64,000 nt of DNA from Virgibacillus sp. AGTR (GTDB lineage Bacteria; Bacillota; Bacilli; Bacillales; Amphibacillaceae), in NCBI RefSeq assembly GCF_016919725.2, contig NZ_JAJERH010000004.1, positions 1 to 64,000 of the forward strand, read 5' to 3'. Made by a program: the position numbers and the translations under genes. A model generated the notes under the pieces. It did no database searches. It saw only the letters and a list, made by a program, of their open reading frames with translations, and was not told where the DNA came from. Position 1 is the stretch's first letter. Each line of letters begins with the position of its first letter. Below, in pieces: positions 35,827-46,200 of the stretch.

Positions 35827-36375
35827 ATGCAAAAATCAAAAATCCACATCGGTTTCACTGGTCACAGACCGAACAAACTTGGAGGATACGACCTCACGGT
35901 AGATGGATACATACATCTGCAGGAGGACCTCGAAACGTACATCAAACGGAATCTTGACGTGTTCGATGTAGTTGTCGGTCATTCGGGACTTGCACTTGGA
36001 GGCGACACGGTCTGGTCGAAAGCGATTCTTGCTATGAAAGAAAAATATCCTGGACGAGTGCTGTTTCACGCAGAAATTCCGATGATGGAACAGGCGAGTG
36101 CGTGGTTCAAGCAGTCCGACATTGATTTTTGGCATGAACAGGTTGAGCGCGCTGATTTCACATCGGTATACGGATCGCTAGAAAGCGTTGAGGAACACAA
36201 ACGCCGAGCGCTCGCCGCGAAATTCTTGAATCTACGGAACGAAGGCATGCTTGGTCACTCTGACGTGCTTCTCGCGCTTCACAACGGGACATCTGGCGGA
36301 ACTGGGAACGCAGTGGAATACGCCAAAAAAATCAATCTTGTGACCCACACAGTTCATCCGAACGTCTATTTCTGA
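35827..36375 (+). CDS. SLOG/YpsA-like nucleotide-binding protein
   Basis: 182 residues. The YpsA/SLOG Rossmann pattern is clear: IGFTGHRPNKLGGYD (residues ~8-22), a GLALGGDTVWSKA loop, and ALHNGTSGGTGNAVEYAKK near the end. SLOG proteins bind NAD- or ADP-ribose-derived nucleotides. Together with the macro and NADAR proteins it points to handling of such molecules. Preceded by AAAAGGGGCGG. Confidence 0.8.
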   Translation: MQKSKIHIGFTGHRPNKLGGYDLTVDGYIHLQEDLETYIKRNLDVFDVVVGHSGLALGGDTVWSKAILAMKEKYPGRVLFHAEIPMMEQASAWFKQSDIDFWHEQVERADFTSVYGSLESVEEHKRRALAAKFLNLRNEGMLGHSDVLLALHNGTSGGTGNAVEYAKKINLVTHTVHPNVYF

Positions 36376-36395
36376 CGTTCGGCTTTCTGTTTTAT
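36358..36395 (+). terminator. Terminator overlapping the SLOG gene end
   Basis: CCGAACGTC/GACGTTCGG flanks the stop codon and is followed by CTTTCTGTTTT. Confidence 0.7.
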
Positions 36396-36442
36396 CTATT
36401 TCCAACTGGACACAGAATACGACACAAGGAGAGAAATAATCA

Positions 36443-36617
36443 ATGACAATAACTTATATATCTACTACTTATTGCATTTTTAATAGGGTTTAGATTAGGT
36501 GAGGCATACATTTTAAAAGGATTAACTCTCAGGGGTGAGTAGTTATATCATGAGGGAGATTATCAAAAGTCTCGGATGATTGATGGTGTCTTGGAAAGAT
36601 ACAAAAATGAGATGTGA
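36443..36617 (+). pseudogene. Small membrane-protein gene, frameshifted and with TAG
   Basis: ATG 36443 has AAGGAGAG upstream but soon stops. In the next frame YLLLIAFLIGFRLGEAYIL (a membrane helix), an in-frame TAG (36540-36542) and YHEGDYQKSRMIDGVLERYK run on to TGA 36617. This reads like one short phage-type gene carrying a frameshift and one nonsense codon. Confidence 0.45.
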
Positions 36618-36825
36618 AGCAAGGAGGGATTTTAAAAAGGTAACGATTGAAGGAAATAAGAAATCTGTAATTATTACTGTCTTAGAAGGAGTAGGAAATG
36701 GTTATAAAGGGCTAAGTGCCAGCATATCTAAAGAAGTTCTTGTTAATAAGCTAATTCAAGAAGGCGTATTGGAAGATGGCGAATCAGTGCATTTTGATGA
36801 ACACTCCGACAGTATAACGACCTAA
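36583..36825 (+). CDS. Hypothetical protein, uncertain start
   Basis: About 80 residues with a strand-rich middle (KKVTIEGNKKSVIITVLEGV). An AAGGAGGG at 36621-36628 has no ATG/GTG/TTG at a normal distance, so the true start is unclear. ATG 36583 and 36607 are in frame but overlap the previous relic. Confidence 0.5.
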   Translation: MVSWKDTKMRCEARRDFKKVTIEGNKKSVIITVLEGVGNGYKGLSASISKEVLVNKLIQEGVLEDGESVHFDEHSDSITT

Positions 36826-36844
36826 CTTAAAAGGAGGCATTTCT

Positions 36845-37204
36845 ATGAATATCAAAGAATTTGCGGGTGTAAACGCCTTAAATGAAAAGTCAAACGGTGA
36901 AAAGATGTCACACGAAGAATTATTCACCAAAGTTGTCAACGGTATTGGGCTGGAAGTTTGTGAGAATTATATGCCCGTACCAATAGAAGAATTGCGCAAC
37001 GCCTTAGAAAAAGACCCCCACCTAAATAACATTAAACTCAAAAAGTGGGATAATATGCACGGAGTGTTCCGTCACACCTTCTCCCGTATCAACGTCAACC
37101 GCCTCACCATGAGCGATATAAACTGTACGCTTAAACAGGCAGCGCGTATGCTTGTCGAAAGAGACTATCCGAGAGTAACCACCATAAAACTTATTACAAC
37201 ATAA
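36845..37204 (+). CDS. Hypothetical protein
   Basis: 119 residues, preceded by AAAAGGAGG. Helical with a Lys-Trp rich centre (LNNIKLKKWDNMHGVFRHTF). It resembles other small proteins of this block in layout (an acidic helix, then a KxWD loop). Not recognised. Confidence 0.65.
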   Translation: MNIKEFAGVNALNEKSNGEKMSHEELFTKVVNGIGLEVCENYMPVPIEELRNALEKDPHLNNIKLKKWDNMHGVFRHTFSRINVNRLTMSDINCTLKQAARMLVERDYPRVTTIKLITT

Positions 37205-37221
37205 ACAAAGGCGGGGATCGC

Positions 37222-37479
37222 ATGACTAAACCAATAAGTATAAACGGAACTCTGTGGCGTTGTATAGACGAACACATGAAAGAATTTGGCATGACATGTA
37301 TCGTCATCGACGGGGAAGTTCGCCCGGATTATAACGGTGATAATGACATTAAAATAAAATACGAGGACGATTCCATCGCCTTCATGAAATTCAGACGGTT
37401 TGCAACGCGTTTTAAACGCATCAAACCAACCGACAAAGGGGCGAATAAGCAATCACGCTGTCGCCCCTTCTTTTTTTGA
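37222..37479 (+). CDS. Hypothetical protein, convergent with recJ
   Basis: 85 residues (MTKPISINGTLWRCIDEHMK...). Its last codons form the left arm and T tract of the terminator shared with recJ, so the two genes overlap by 27 bp tail to tail. Not recognised. Confidence 0.6.
   Translation: MTKPISINGTLWRCIDEHMKEFGMTCIVIDGEVRPDYNGDNDIKIKYEDDSIAFMKFRRFATRFKRIKPTDKGANKQSRCRPFFF
37436..37478. terminator. Bidirectional terminator between convergent genes
   Basis: AAGGGGCGA/TCGCCCCTT with TTCTTTTTTT to the right. It lies inside both coding ends. Confidence 0.75.
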
Positions 37480-39432
37480 TTCATCTAATGGCGTAATGTC
37501 ACAAACATCCGTGGCGATAAGCTGAAGGGATTCATCTCCATTAAATCGATTGATACCGAGCGTTCCTGTGACGACAAACATCCGATCATCTGGTGCTGGG
37601 TTTCCTTCCTTATCCGTTTCGACTGGTTCGGGTCTTGCGAACAACTTGGCCCCATTCCATTGAATCACGGTAAGCCCATTCGATAACATCAACTTTGCAT
37701 GTTGTTTTTCGGCACCCATATAAAAAATACGCGACACATCCTGCATCGCAATAGCGACGCTAAACGATGGTCTTGGGAATCCGTTTCCGAACGGCTCTAA
37801 TTGCTCAAAAAACCGCACCGCATCCCAAAGTGTCTGATTCGTGAATACCGATGTATTTCTGTGAAGGGGAACCACTTCGCTTTTATGTGTGGCACCACCC
37901 TGCATTAAACGGTCATATGCATCGGTCGTAAGGACGTATTCTCCATTAAATGCTGACGATTCTTCCTGGTGAGTCATCTGTTCAGCCATGACAGCTATAA
38001 ACCGGCTTGTAAACACAGCTCTGAACTGATCATACTTCTCCGCTCGGATGGTGATCCCGGCAGCTTGAGCATGACCGCCCCATTTCTCAATCAATCCCGG
38101 ATATGCTGTATCAATATCAGTTAAAAACCCGTGAAGGTCAAACGTTTCGGGAGAACGAGCAGAACCGGTTAAGAATTGCCTGCCCGTTATATCGACATTG
38201 ATTCGGTCATGTTTATTCTGTGACATCCCTTCGTCTAAACCAAAAGCAATGCTTGGGAGACCGAACTTTTTTGTGAAATTTCCGGAAAGAAGCCCTGCAA
38301 TCCCTTCACGCATCCGTGCATTGAAAATCATATAATCAAGTGGTCTGCCCCCATGTTCTTTCATATAGGAGAAGAGCGCTGTCGTAAGCATTTGTACGTA
38401 TACTTTGCGCTGTTCATTAATCACAAACAAATCATCGCTCGGGAATGAACGCCGCGTATCCGCGATGTCGCTTCGTTTCGATTGAAACAATTGGAATGAG
38501 AGTTCGCTCTCCCCCATCATTCGCCGTGGACTGTTCAACATCGGGCCGATAATAAAACCAAACGTATCGGCATCTATGCCATATTTCAGCTTTCCGTGCT
38601 GGTTGAGTGTCGTCACAAGCAAATCCACACCCCGATAATACTGATGAAGCGGTGTGTCATCATAACCAAGAACACGTCCCACACTGTACCCCTCAATGAA
38701 ATAGGTCAACATTCTTACGGATTCCTTGACGTAATAACGATTTTCATTGACTAAAGGCATCACATCACTAATGGTCGAAATACCAACGAGAAGCACTAGA
38801 GAATGAAAATCATGCCACACATCCGGGTTCTTCACATACTTGTGTGCATACGCAGCAAGCGTTTTATAAATGACTGCTGTACCACTAATGTGTGTGAACG
38901 GGTACGTATTATCGCCATGACCATTTGGATTAACAACAGCATCTGCACAAGGCGGGTGTTCCGCCAGGTGATGGTCCGTAACCAAGACTATTAATCCCTT
39001 CTCTTTCGCATACAAAACACCATCGTGTGCGTTACTGCCGTTATCAGTGGTTACAATGACCGATATATCGGGCCGTGCTTGCAACACGTTGTCTATGCTC
39101 TTCTTCGACAACCCGTACCCGTCACGTGTCTTTGGAGGGTAAAGATAAGCATCTCCGAATCCGAACAGGGATAAACCAACACGCGCAAGCGTACCAGAAA
39201 GCACACCATCCGCATCATAGTCTGGAATGATAGCAATAGAATGCCCCTTCACGCTATGCAAAACGTCAATCCACCTGCCGACACCCTTTAATAGAAACGG
39301 ATCGTGCTGGTGGGTTTCGTTCGGATTTAATAAGTATGTAACGTCCTGTGTTGTGAGATCACGTCTATGTAAAAAAGAATGAATAATTGGATTTTGCATT
39401 TGCTGTGTAAGTATGATCTGTGTTTGCGTCAT
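37453..39432 (-). CDS. recJ: RecJ-type single-strand DNA exonuclease
   Basis: 659 residues from ATG 39432. DHH-family motifs: motif I AIIPDYDADGVLSG, motif II VIVTTDNGSNAHDG, motif III VTDHHLAEHPP and the DHHA1 region with GGHAQAAG. A C-terminal OB-like part follows (FVVTGTLGINRF). RecJ degrades 5'-ended single-stranded DNA in recombination and repair. It is the only minus-strand gene in the right half, facing the GGAACA repeat region. Confidence 0.92.
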   Translation of the reverse strand: MTQTQIILTQQMQNPIIHSFLHRRDLTTQDVTYLLNPNETHQHDPFLLKGVGRWIDVLHSVKGHSIAIIPDYDADGVLSGTLARVGLSLFGFGDAYLYPPKTRDGYGLSKKSIDNVLQARPDISVIVTTDNGSNAHDGVLYAKEKGLIVLVTDHHLAEHPPCADAVVNPNGHGDNTYPFTHISGTAVIYKTLAAYAHKYVKNPDVWHDFHSLVLLVGISTISDVMPLVNENRYYVKESVRMLTYFIEGYSVGRVLGYDDTPLHQYYRGVDLLVTTLNQHGKLKYGIDADTFGFIIGPMLNSPRRMMGESELSFQLFQSKRSDIADTRRSFPSDDLFVINEQRKVYVQMLTTALFSYMKEHGGRPLDYMIFNARMREGIAGLLSGNFTKKFGLPSIAFGLDEGMSQNKHDRINVDITGRQFLTGSARSPETFDLHGFLTDIDTAYPGLIEKWGGHAQAAGITIRAEKYDQFRAVFTSRFIAVMAEQMTHQEESSAFNGEYVLTTDAYDRLMQGGATHKSEVVPLHRNTSVFTNQTLWDAVRFFEQLEPFGNGFPRPSFSVAIAMQDVSRIFYMGAEKQHAKLMLSNGLTVIQWNGAKLFARPEPVETDKEGNPAPDDRMFVVTGTLGINRFNGDESLQLIATDVCDITPLDESKKEGATA

Positions 39433-39573
39433 GATATTGACACCCACCTCTCTTACCTTTCCTATGTATCGGTTCCGTTCATAGGTAACTGTAATATTTT
39501 GGTAAATATATTATATCACATTAAAACCGCTGTGTATACAGTGTTATTATTATAAAAGGATATACTTCATTAA

Positions 39574-39747
39574 GACTTCTATTGCAGTATTGAATTTGAA
39601 ATAATACAGGGTAACCAATGCGAAAAACCGTATTTAGAACATGATTTATCAAGACAACTGTTTCACGATTTTAGGGCAGTTCTAAATACCGATAAAGATA
39701 GAGAAGATGAAAAAACTATTAGAAAATATCTCCATTATCAGAAGTAA
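39574..39747 (+). pseudogene. Orphan 3' coding fragment
   Basis: A frame without a start codon reads SIEFEIIQGNQCEKPYLEHD then LSRQLFHDFRAVLNTDKD and KTIRKYLHYQK to TAA. The composition is clearly protein-like. Probably the tail of a deleted gene. Confidence 0.4.
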
Positions 39748-39884
39748 GATGATTGTACGAAAAAAACATCTAAACCAAACACTTCACGCATTCTATGGGA
39801 ATTCCATTTCATGGGGTGTTTTTTATTTCATTTACCAAGTCACGCATCTACATCGCCTGTTGGACAATTGCTTGATTTTATAAA

Positions 39885-40470
39885 ATGTTCCTCCGTTCCT
39901 CATTTTTTTGAGAAAACTTTATATGCGTGACATACTGCTATTATATATTTTTTATTATAGTCTTTAATTAAAAGAAGTAGGAACAAAGGAACATAAACGT
40001 GTGACCTATTGGTATAGAAGGGTTTAGTTGTACCTTTTTGCTAAAAATATGCAGGGACATTTGAGGAACATTTTAGGGTAAAAAGGAACAAAGTTCCAAA
40101 AAACACTTGCATATATGCAAAACGAATCATTTGTTCGCGTGACCTTAGAGGAGCGGAAAGCCTTAAAACTACTTGCATGTATGCAAAATCGACCTCAAAA
40201 AAGGAACATATCGACAAAAAAGGAACATTATATGGGAAAAAGGAACAAAAACAGGAACAAAAAAGACCTCATAATATACAATCATATGTTCGTTTTACTG
40301 CTTATTTGTTTAACATTTGGAAATATAAATGGGTGTGGTAGGTATATATCGATGTGGAATATACAGCAATAAATGAATTACTATGTCCTTTTCTTATTAA
40401 AGGAAGGAACAAAGGAACATAACCAACTAAACACTTAAATCGAAAGGGTTTAGTTGTACCTATTTTATAC
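39885..40470. repeat. GGAACA repeat array, possible second origin
   Basis: About eleven copies of (A)GGAACA(AA), mostly direct, occur at 39890-39905 (inverted), 39982-39997, 40061, 40083, 40201, 40219, 40242, 40255 and 40406-40420. Two longer units share AGGAACAAAGGAACATAA plus AAGGGTTTAGTTGTACCT, 428 bp apart. Two TTGCATNTATGCAA palindromes (40108 and 40174) lie among them. The array precedes the tandem-HTH, helicase and polymerase genes, so it may be their origin or operator. Confidence 0.6.
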
Positions 40471-40763
40471 AATCAAACAGTCACACATAAGTTGAAAACG
40501 AAACGTCTTCACGCCACTCATAAGACCTTCAATGCAGGATTTACGGTAACCATTCGCCATGTAATATCCAGAAAAAGCAACATACACCAAAAAATAAAAA
40601 TGTCAACCCCGATATAGGAAAATACTTGCACATTTGTGAAAGATTTTTTATAAAATTTTTTTGCAATACTTTCTCCCACCTCTATATACTGGGCATGGGG
40701 TGAGATAAATTACCACATTTAACCATACAGACGAATCGGAAAGTGATGAAGGAGGGAATCTAT

Positions 40764-41348
40764 ATGTCAGTAATCGACAGTGTAAAAGCAAAACAAATAT
40801 CCTTATATGACATGCGCCTATCTTCCAGAATAACCGGATCGGTTGTCGCCCAGTTTTGCAGGACAACCTACCGCTCTCTTCGGAACTGGGAAAAAGGAAC
40901 GACAATACCTAACATCGTGAATGTGCATGACTTACTGCAGATTTACGACCATTCGTTTTACGACCTAGACCTTACACTTTACACCGCACGAAAAGATCGT
41001 ACCTCCATACAACAAAGAATAGACAACGCGTTACAGAACAAAATGCAGGTGGGTAAACCAATAACTAATCTTTCGTTGCAAGACATGCGTCAACATTGCG
41101 GATATTCTGGTGCTGCAGTCGCAGAAATCTGCGAAGTATCGTATCGTTCTATTCGAAATTGGGAAACGGGAGCATTCATCCCGAATGTAATTCATGCAAA
41201 CGACCTGCTCACGCTTTACGGTTATGCATTTTATGACCTTGACTTGACACCGTTTTATACCATGTTGGAAACACGTTTAAAAAGAAAGGGGGAACGGACC
41301 GTACAGATGATAGATAACCTATTTACGGATAAAACAATTTTAAAGTAA
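40764..41348 (+). CDS. Tandem helix-turn-helix DNA-binding protein
   Basis: 194 residues from ATG 40764 after AAGGAGGG. Made of two similar XRE-like halves: GSVVAQFCRTTYRSLRNWEK and GAAVAEICEVSYRSIRNWET, each followed by IPN...DLL.IY...FYDLDLT. The internal duplication suggests binding of paired or repeated sites, such as the GGAACA array just upstream. It probably regulates or initiates the replication module that follows. Confidence 0.7.
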   Translation: MSVIDSVKAKQISLYDMRLSSRITGSVVAQFCRTTYRSLRNWEKGTTIPNIVNVHDLLQIYDHSFYDLDLTLYTARKDRTSIQQRIDNALQNKMQVGKPITNLSLQDMRQHCGYSGAAVAEICEVSYRSIRNWETGAFIPNVIHANDLLTLYGYAFYDLDLTPFYTMLETRLKRKGERTVQMIDNLFTDKTILK

Positions 41349-41419
41349 GAACTAGAAATATAGAAGAAAACACCAAACAATAACACGGAAAAGCGATAAG
41401 AAAGGAGACGGAACGAACG

Positions 41420-43102
41420 ATGTCAACTGCTACTGTTACTGCCATAAAACTACCATCACTTCCAAAAGGAATTTATATACCTGATTATCTAGCAGACTAT
41501 TTGATCTCTTACCTATCAGGCGTGACTGTACCTGATGGTATCGATATGACGTTTCTATTAGATCTCGGTATCGGCGCATTAAAAGCCAAAATTAAAAGCG
41601 TAGAAGAATTTAACTTAACGTATAAATCGGGAAAAAAGCGAATCCCAGATAAATTAACGTTTGATGAAGTGGCCATCATCCTGATGACCTTGTTCATATT
41701 CAAAAACATACAAATGACCGATCGGACAGACGACACATTGCTCGGTATTTACATTAACGAAAAATCGTCAGATAAATATGGTACGTATGTCACCAACACC
41801 AAATACATGTATGAAATCATGGAACGAATTGTACCCAATTTCAAAAACAAGGATATGCAGGACGTCCTGGATAAGATTGAACGATCAGCTCCGACAATCG
41901 AACAAACGAAAGACCGGCATTTATTTGTTGTAAAAAATGGCATCTACGATCAACGAGCTGGAAAATTGCTAGATTTCAGCCCTGAATACGTCTACCTAAC
42001 GAAAATTCCTGTGGATTATATTGACAATCCGATTAATCCAGTTCTTACTGCACCAGACGGCTATCAATGGGATGTAGAATCATGGATCAAGGAGTTAGCT
42101 GTCGATGATGACGCCGCAACACTCATATGGCAAGTCATCGCTGATTGTTTACAACCACACTATTCTCGTTATAAATCCATCTGGTTTTATTCTGAAAAAG
42201 GAAACAATGGAAAAGGGACCATCGGACAACTCATCAAGAACCTGCTCGGAAAAGGAAATTACGCGTCATTATCCGTTGCGGATTTCAACCATGAATTTTT
42301 AAAAGAAACCTTGGTGGGATCTGCCGCCAACATATCAGATGAAAACGACGTAAACGTCTTTATTGACTCAATTAAAGACTATAAGGCAAGTGTTACGGGT
42401 GATGACATCAACATTAACCGAAAATACGAAAAACCACTACGAATTCAATTTCTAGGCACAAACATCCAAATGATGAACGGCCTACCAAAGACGAAAGATA
42501 AATCCGATTCTTTTTACCGTAGACTTATCATTGTACCGTTCCTGAAATCCTTCACGAACAATGGTGAACGAAAATACATCAAGACCGACTACATCCATGA
42601 AACCGCCGTCCTGCAATACGTTTTATTCAAAGCATTAAACATGGAATTCGACGAGTACATCACACCACAAAGCTCTGCAGTTCTGTTGGAATCGTACAAA
42701 GAGAAAAACAACCCTGTTCTGGAATTCTGGAACGAGCTCCGTGAAGAATTCGTGTGGGATTTACTACCAACACAGTTCTTGTATGACTTATTCGTCAAAT
42801 GGTTCGACATTAATAATCCAAGCGGTAAAGTTATGTCCAAGCGAGCATTTAGCGACACCTTAACCAACGTAATTTACACGTTGGAAGACCCATGGGAACC
42901 GAAAACAGGTCAAAACGATAAAGTCCGCTCAGATAAACGAATGGACGCAGACGAACCCCTTATTACGCAATATGGACTTGATAAGCCAGATAGGGGTGGA
43001 AATCTGACTAGTTGGGTGGATCCTTCATATAACGGATCAATCGACCAGAAAAAGCGAGATTTTCCGCGTAAGAAGACATATAGAGGATTCCTTCGATTAT
43101 AA
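41420..43102 (+). CDS. D5/SF3-type helicase (phage/plasmid primase C-terminal type)
   Basis: 560 residues. Walker A GNNGKGTIGQL near residue 261, motif B-like NISDENDV, and the SF3 sensor region IQFLGTNIQMMNGLP, then SFYRRLIIVPF. Unlike full P4/D5 proteins it lacks a recognisable primase domain in the N-terminal ~200 residues. It sits directly upstream of the DNA polymerase gene and is likely the replicative helicase. Confidence 0.85.
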   Translation: MSTATVTAIKLPSLPKGIYIPDYLADYLISYLSGVTVPDGIDMTFLLDLGIGALKAKIKSVEEFNLTYKSGKKRIPDKLTFDEVAIILMTLFIFKNIQMTDRTDDTLLGIYINEKSSDKYGTYVTNTKYMYEIMERIVPNFKNKDMQDVLDKIERSAPTIEQTKDRHLFVVKNGIYDQRAGKLLDFSPEYVYLTKIPVDYIDNPINPVLTAPDGYQWDVESWIKELAVDDDAATLIWQVIADCLQPHYSRYKSIWFYSEKGNNGKGTIGQLIKNLLGKGNYASLSVADFNHEFLKETLVGSAANISDENDVNVFIDSIKDYKASVTGDDININRKYEKPLRIQFLGTNIQMMNGLPKTKDKSDSFYRRLIIVPFLKSFTNNGERKYIKTDYIHETAVLQYVLFKALNMEFDEYITPQSSAVLLESYKEKNNPVLEFWNELREEFVWDLLPTQFLYDLFVKWFDINNPSGKVMSKRAFSDTLTNVIYTLEDPWEPKTGQNDKVRSDKRMDADEPLITQYGLDKPDRGGNLTSWVDPSYNGSIDQKKRDFPRKKTYRGFLRL

Positions 43103-43110
43103 ACACAAAC

Positions 43111-43150
43111 GGTGCGTCATACCGTTATGAGATGACGCACCTTTATATTT
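43111..43150 (+). terminator. Terminator after the helicase gene
   Basis: GGTGCGTCAT pairs with ATGACGCACC and is followed by TTTATATTTATT. The polymerase gene may therefore have its own promoter. Confidence 0.65.
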
Positions 43151-43206
43151 ATTACGTATGAACGACCACACACATAAACTGAAAAACACGGAAAGGAACG
43201 ATACGC

Positions 43207-46200
43207 ATGCCTTACAGGTATAAACACGACGACATGTTTTATGATGTCGAATCACTATCTAATGTATTCACAGTCGCCTGGTGGCTCCCTCACCCGGACA
43301 TGAATGCCATTATCTTATCTTATCTGGACGATGACGGCATTATCCAAGGGGAATCCGATGAGGACTATATCCGACAATACATCTACAACCTACACCCGAG
43401 ACTCAAAAACACGGGAACCGAAATCGTATTTGAGAATATTAAACACACCGGGTGTATTAATGAATATGTCGGACAAAATGGAAATACGCACAGTGTTCTC
43501 GGTTTACAGAGCTTTGCAAAACGTATGGGTCTTGCTAATCAGACCACTTATTTGAATGCTCGCATCGACGAACGCCACAAAGAAGGTGGTGGATTGCAGT
43601 ACGATCCTGCCTTCTTTCCGGTCAAGCAAACCGATCCGGATTACGATGAAAACCGTCAAGGCTATCGGTTCGGTTATAACTCTACGAATTACGATTTAAC
43701 TGTCCTTGCTTATATACTGTCCGAATTGCATGACCAACATTTCGGTTGTGATTATACTAATCGTCCGGTGCAATGGGGTTCAAATATTCCGTTCACGGCA
43801 AATATGATTCGTAATTTTAACGATGAATTATTTGAGGATAGCTGGAAATCAAGAATGGCGATGAGACTGGCACATGTTCCCGGTTCTCACCCTGATTCCT
43901 TCGGGGATTTCACAAAACCAGGATGGATTTTACGAAAGAGCTGGCTACTCACTGGACGCTATATTGACGTGGCGCGTTTGAATGAAAAATTACAAAAAGT
44001 AGGCCTCAAACGTTTACTCGGCATGCTTGGGCTTCAGATCATGGAATCCGAAAAACTCGAAAACGATACAAAAATCAACAACCTGGAGGAATTTGCAGAC
44101 TTATTAGCGTACAACATTTCCGATGTCGTGAACCTGCAACTTCTGTTCGAGCATAAAGTCTACCAGAATGCATTTAACGTGCGTGGACAATTACTCAAAA
44201 CGTTCCCTGCGACAATTTACGGACAAAAGAGAGGGTATGCCCAGAACGGTCAGGAATTACCCGTAGACGAAGGGAATTACACGAATATCCGGAAAGATCG
44301 TCTCGCCCGTGACTCGACGAGTGCGAAGTTCGTTGAGTATGCTATTGCACCGTACAAGCCGATCAAAGACATCCCGGCAGTCTCACTCGTTTATCCGTCT
44401 AAATTAGAAGCAAAAAAGTTAGGTATAGAGCAGTCTGACATTCTAGAGGACACGAAGAAATTCTTTGAAGAAAACGTGACGGCGGACCCTGAACATCAGG
44501 CTCACAAGGATTTCATGGAAGTCTATAATTTTTATGACAACATTCGTGGTCATAACTTCAACGCCTCCAAAGCGTACATGCAGCATTATGGTAGTGAATC
44601 CATGGAAGCAAAAAATAACCAGTACATTCGAGGATTGATGGCAAAGTACAACACCAACCTGTTTTATCATCATAAAGATGAAAACGGAAATGTGTACCGT
44701 TCTTCTTGCTTAGCCAACTTCTCTATCGGTGGTATCCACGGGGCGGAAGTCAACACCACGTTATATAACCGTGACCTAACAGAGTATCAAAACGAAAAGG
44801 CGATTCAAGATTACGTCGAGAGTCTTTATCCGTCTGCAACAGACGCATTAAACGGACCTACCTACATCACGTTACCGGAATACTTTGAATTGACCGAGCG
44901 TGTAGCCGGCAAAATCAAAGACGATGGCACGATTAAGATTCGTGAGTTCGTAAAATCCGGTTCTACGAAAAAGAAAGCCGTATGGCGCGATGTACAACCA
45001 GTCGAACTATTCCAGAAGAACGCATCTGGTAACTGGGAAGTTAAGAAGAAATATACGTTCGTAAGTGTCGGACCAAGCCATCACGAAGATTTCACGTCTT
45101 ACTATCCATTGTTGTTATCACGTTTATCCGTGTTTATCAACCCAAGCTATCACGGATACAAAGACAATGGCGATCCGGCTGACCCGTATTACGAATTGTT
45201 CCTGACGCGTCTCAAGAAAAAGAAAGAAGCCAAGGATATGTCACTTACACAGGAACAGCGCGATCTTGCTCAAATTGAGCAAGAATCACGTAAACTCTTG
45301 ATTAACGCGGCATCCGGTGCGGGAGACGCTACGTTCGACAACAACATCCGAGCAAACAATGCCGTGATCTCGATGAGAATTATCGGACAGCTTTTTGCCT
45401 GGCGTATCGGTCAGGCGCAAGCACTCGCTGGCGCCCGCGTGCCAAGTACCAACACCGACGGGCTATACACAATGGGAATTTCTGCCGAAGTAAATGACCG
45501 TATTCTCGAAGACATCGCCAAAGACATGTACATTGGCATCGGGCCGGAACGCCTTGATCGCTTTGTCTCTAAAGATTCGAACAACCGTCTGGAAGTCTAC
45601 GACGGGGGAATCACATCGGCAAAAGGCGGAACCCTCAACTCATGGGGTGGTCCGCAGCCGACGCAAAGTTTAGACCATGCAGCTATTATTGACCATATCC
45701 TGGCGAAATACCTTGCCGATGAACGGCTAAAAAACCCGGCTAACCATGCATTCGACCGGGAGCATGCGGAGAAAATGTTCCACGAATTCATCCAAGAGCA
45801 CATCCAGAAAGATACACCGCAGGAAGCACTCAAGTTCTTCCAGTGGATTGTCGCAAGCTCCACAGGAACACATCGCTACACCTATGCAAAGCTAATGAAC
45901 AAACACACTGGAGAAACGATGATTAAAAACCTGCAACATTACAACCGCATTTTCTTAATAAAAGAAGTGAGCGAATCTGTCCGTCAGGAGGTTTATCTAG
46001 CTACGCGCCGCGTGATCGATAAAAAGACGTGGGTAAAACGCGAGAAAGAATACCAAAACGGTGAACGCATGCGGAACGACTTGTGGGAACATGATGAGGA
46101 CGCCCTCCAAATTCTTGTCGAAAACGGGCTTGATTTGAAGGCGCACAACGATAATCCGGCATCTGCCCATCATAAAGACGAAGCGAAAACGCAGAAGATT

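Noticed and set aside
40115-40372. 85-codon gene in the GGAACA array
   Set aside because: Its codons are largely the repeats themselves (KRN/KKN runs) and its ATG is part of a palindrome. Better explained as non-coding repeat DNA.
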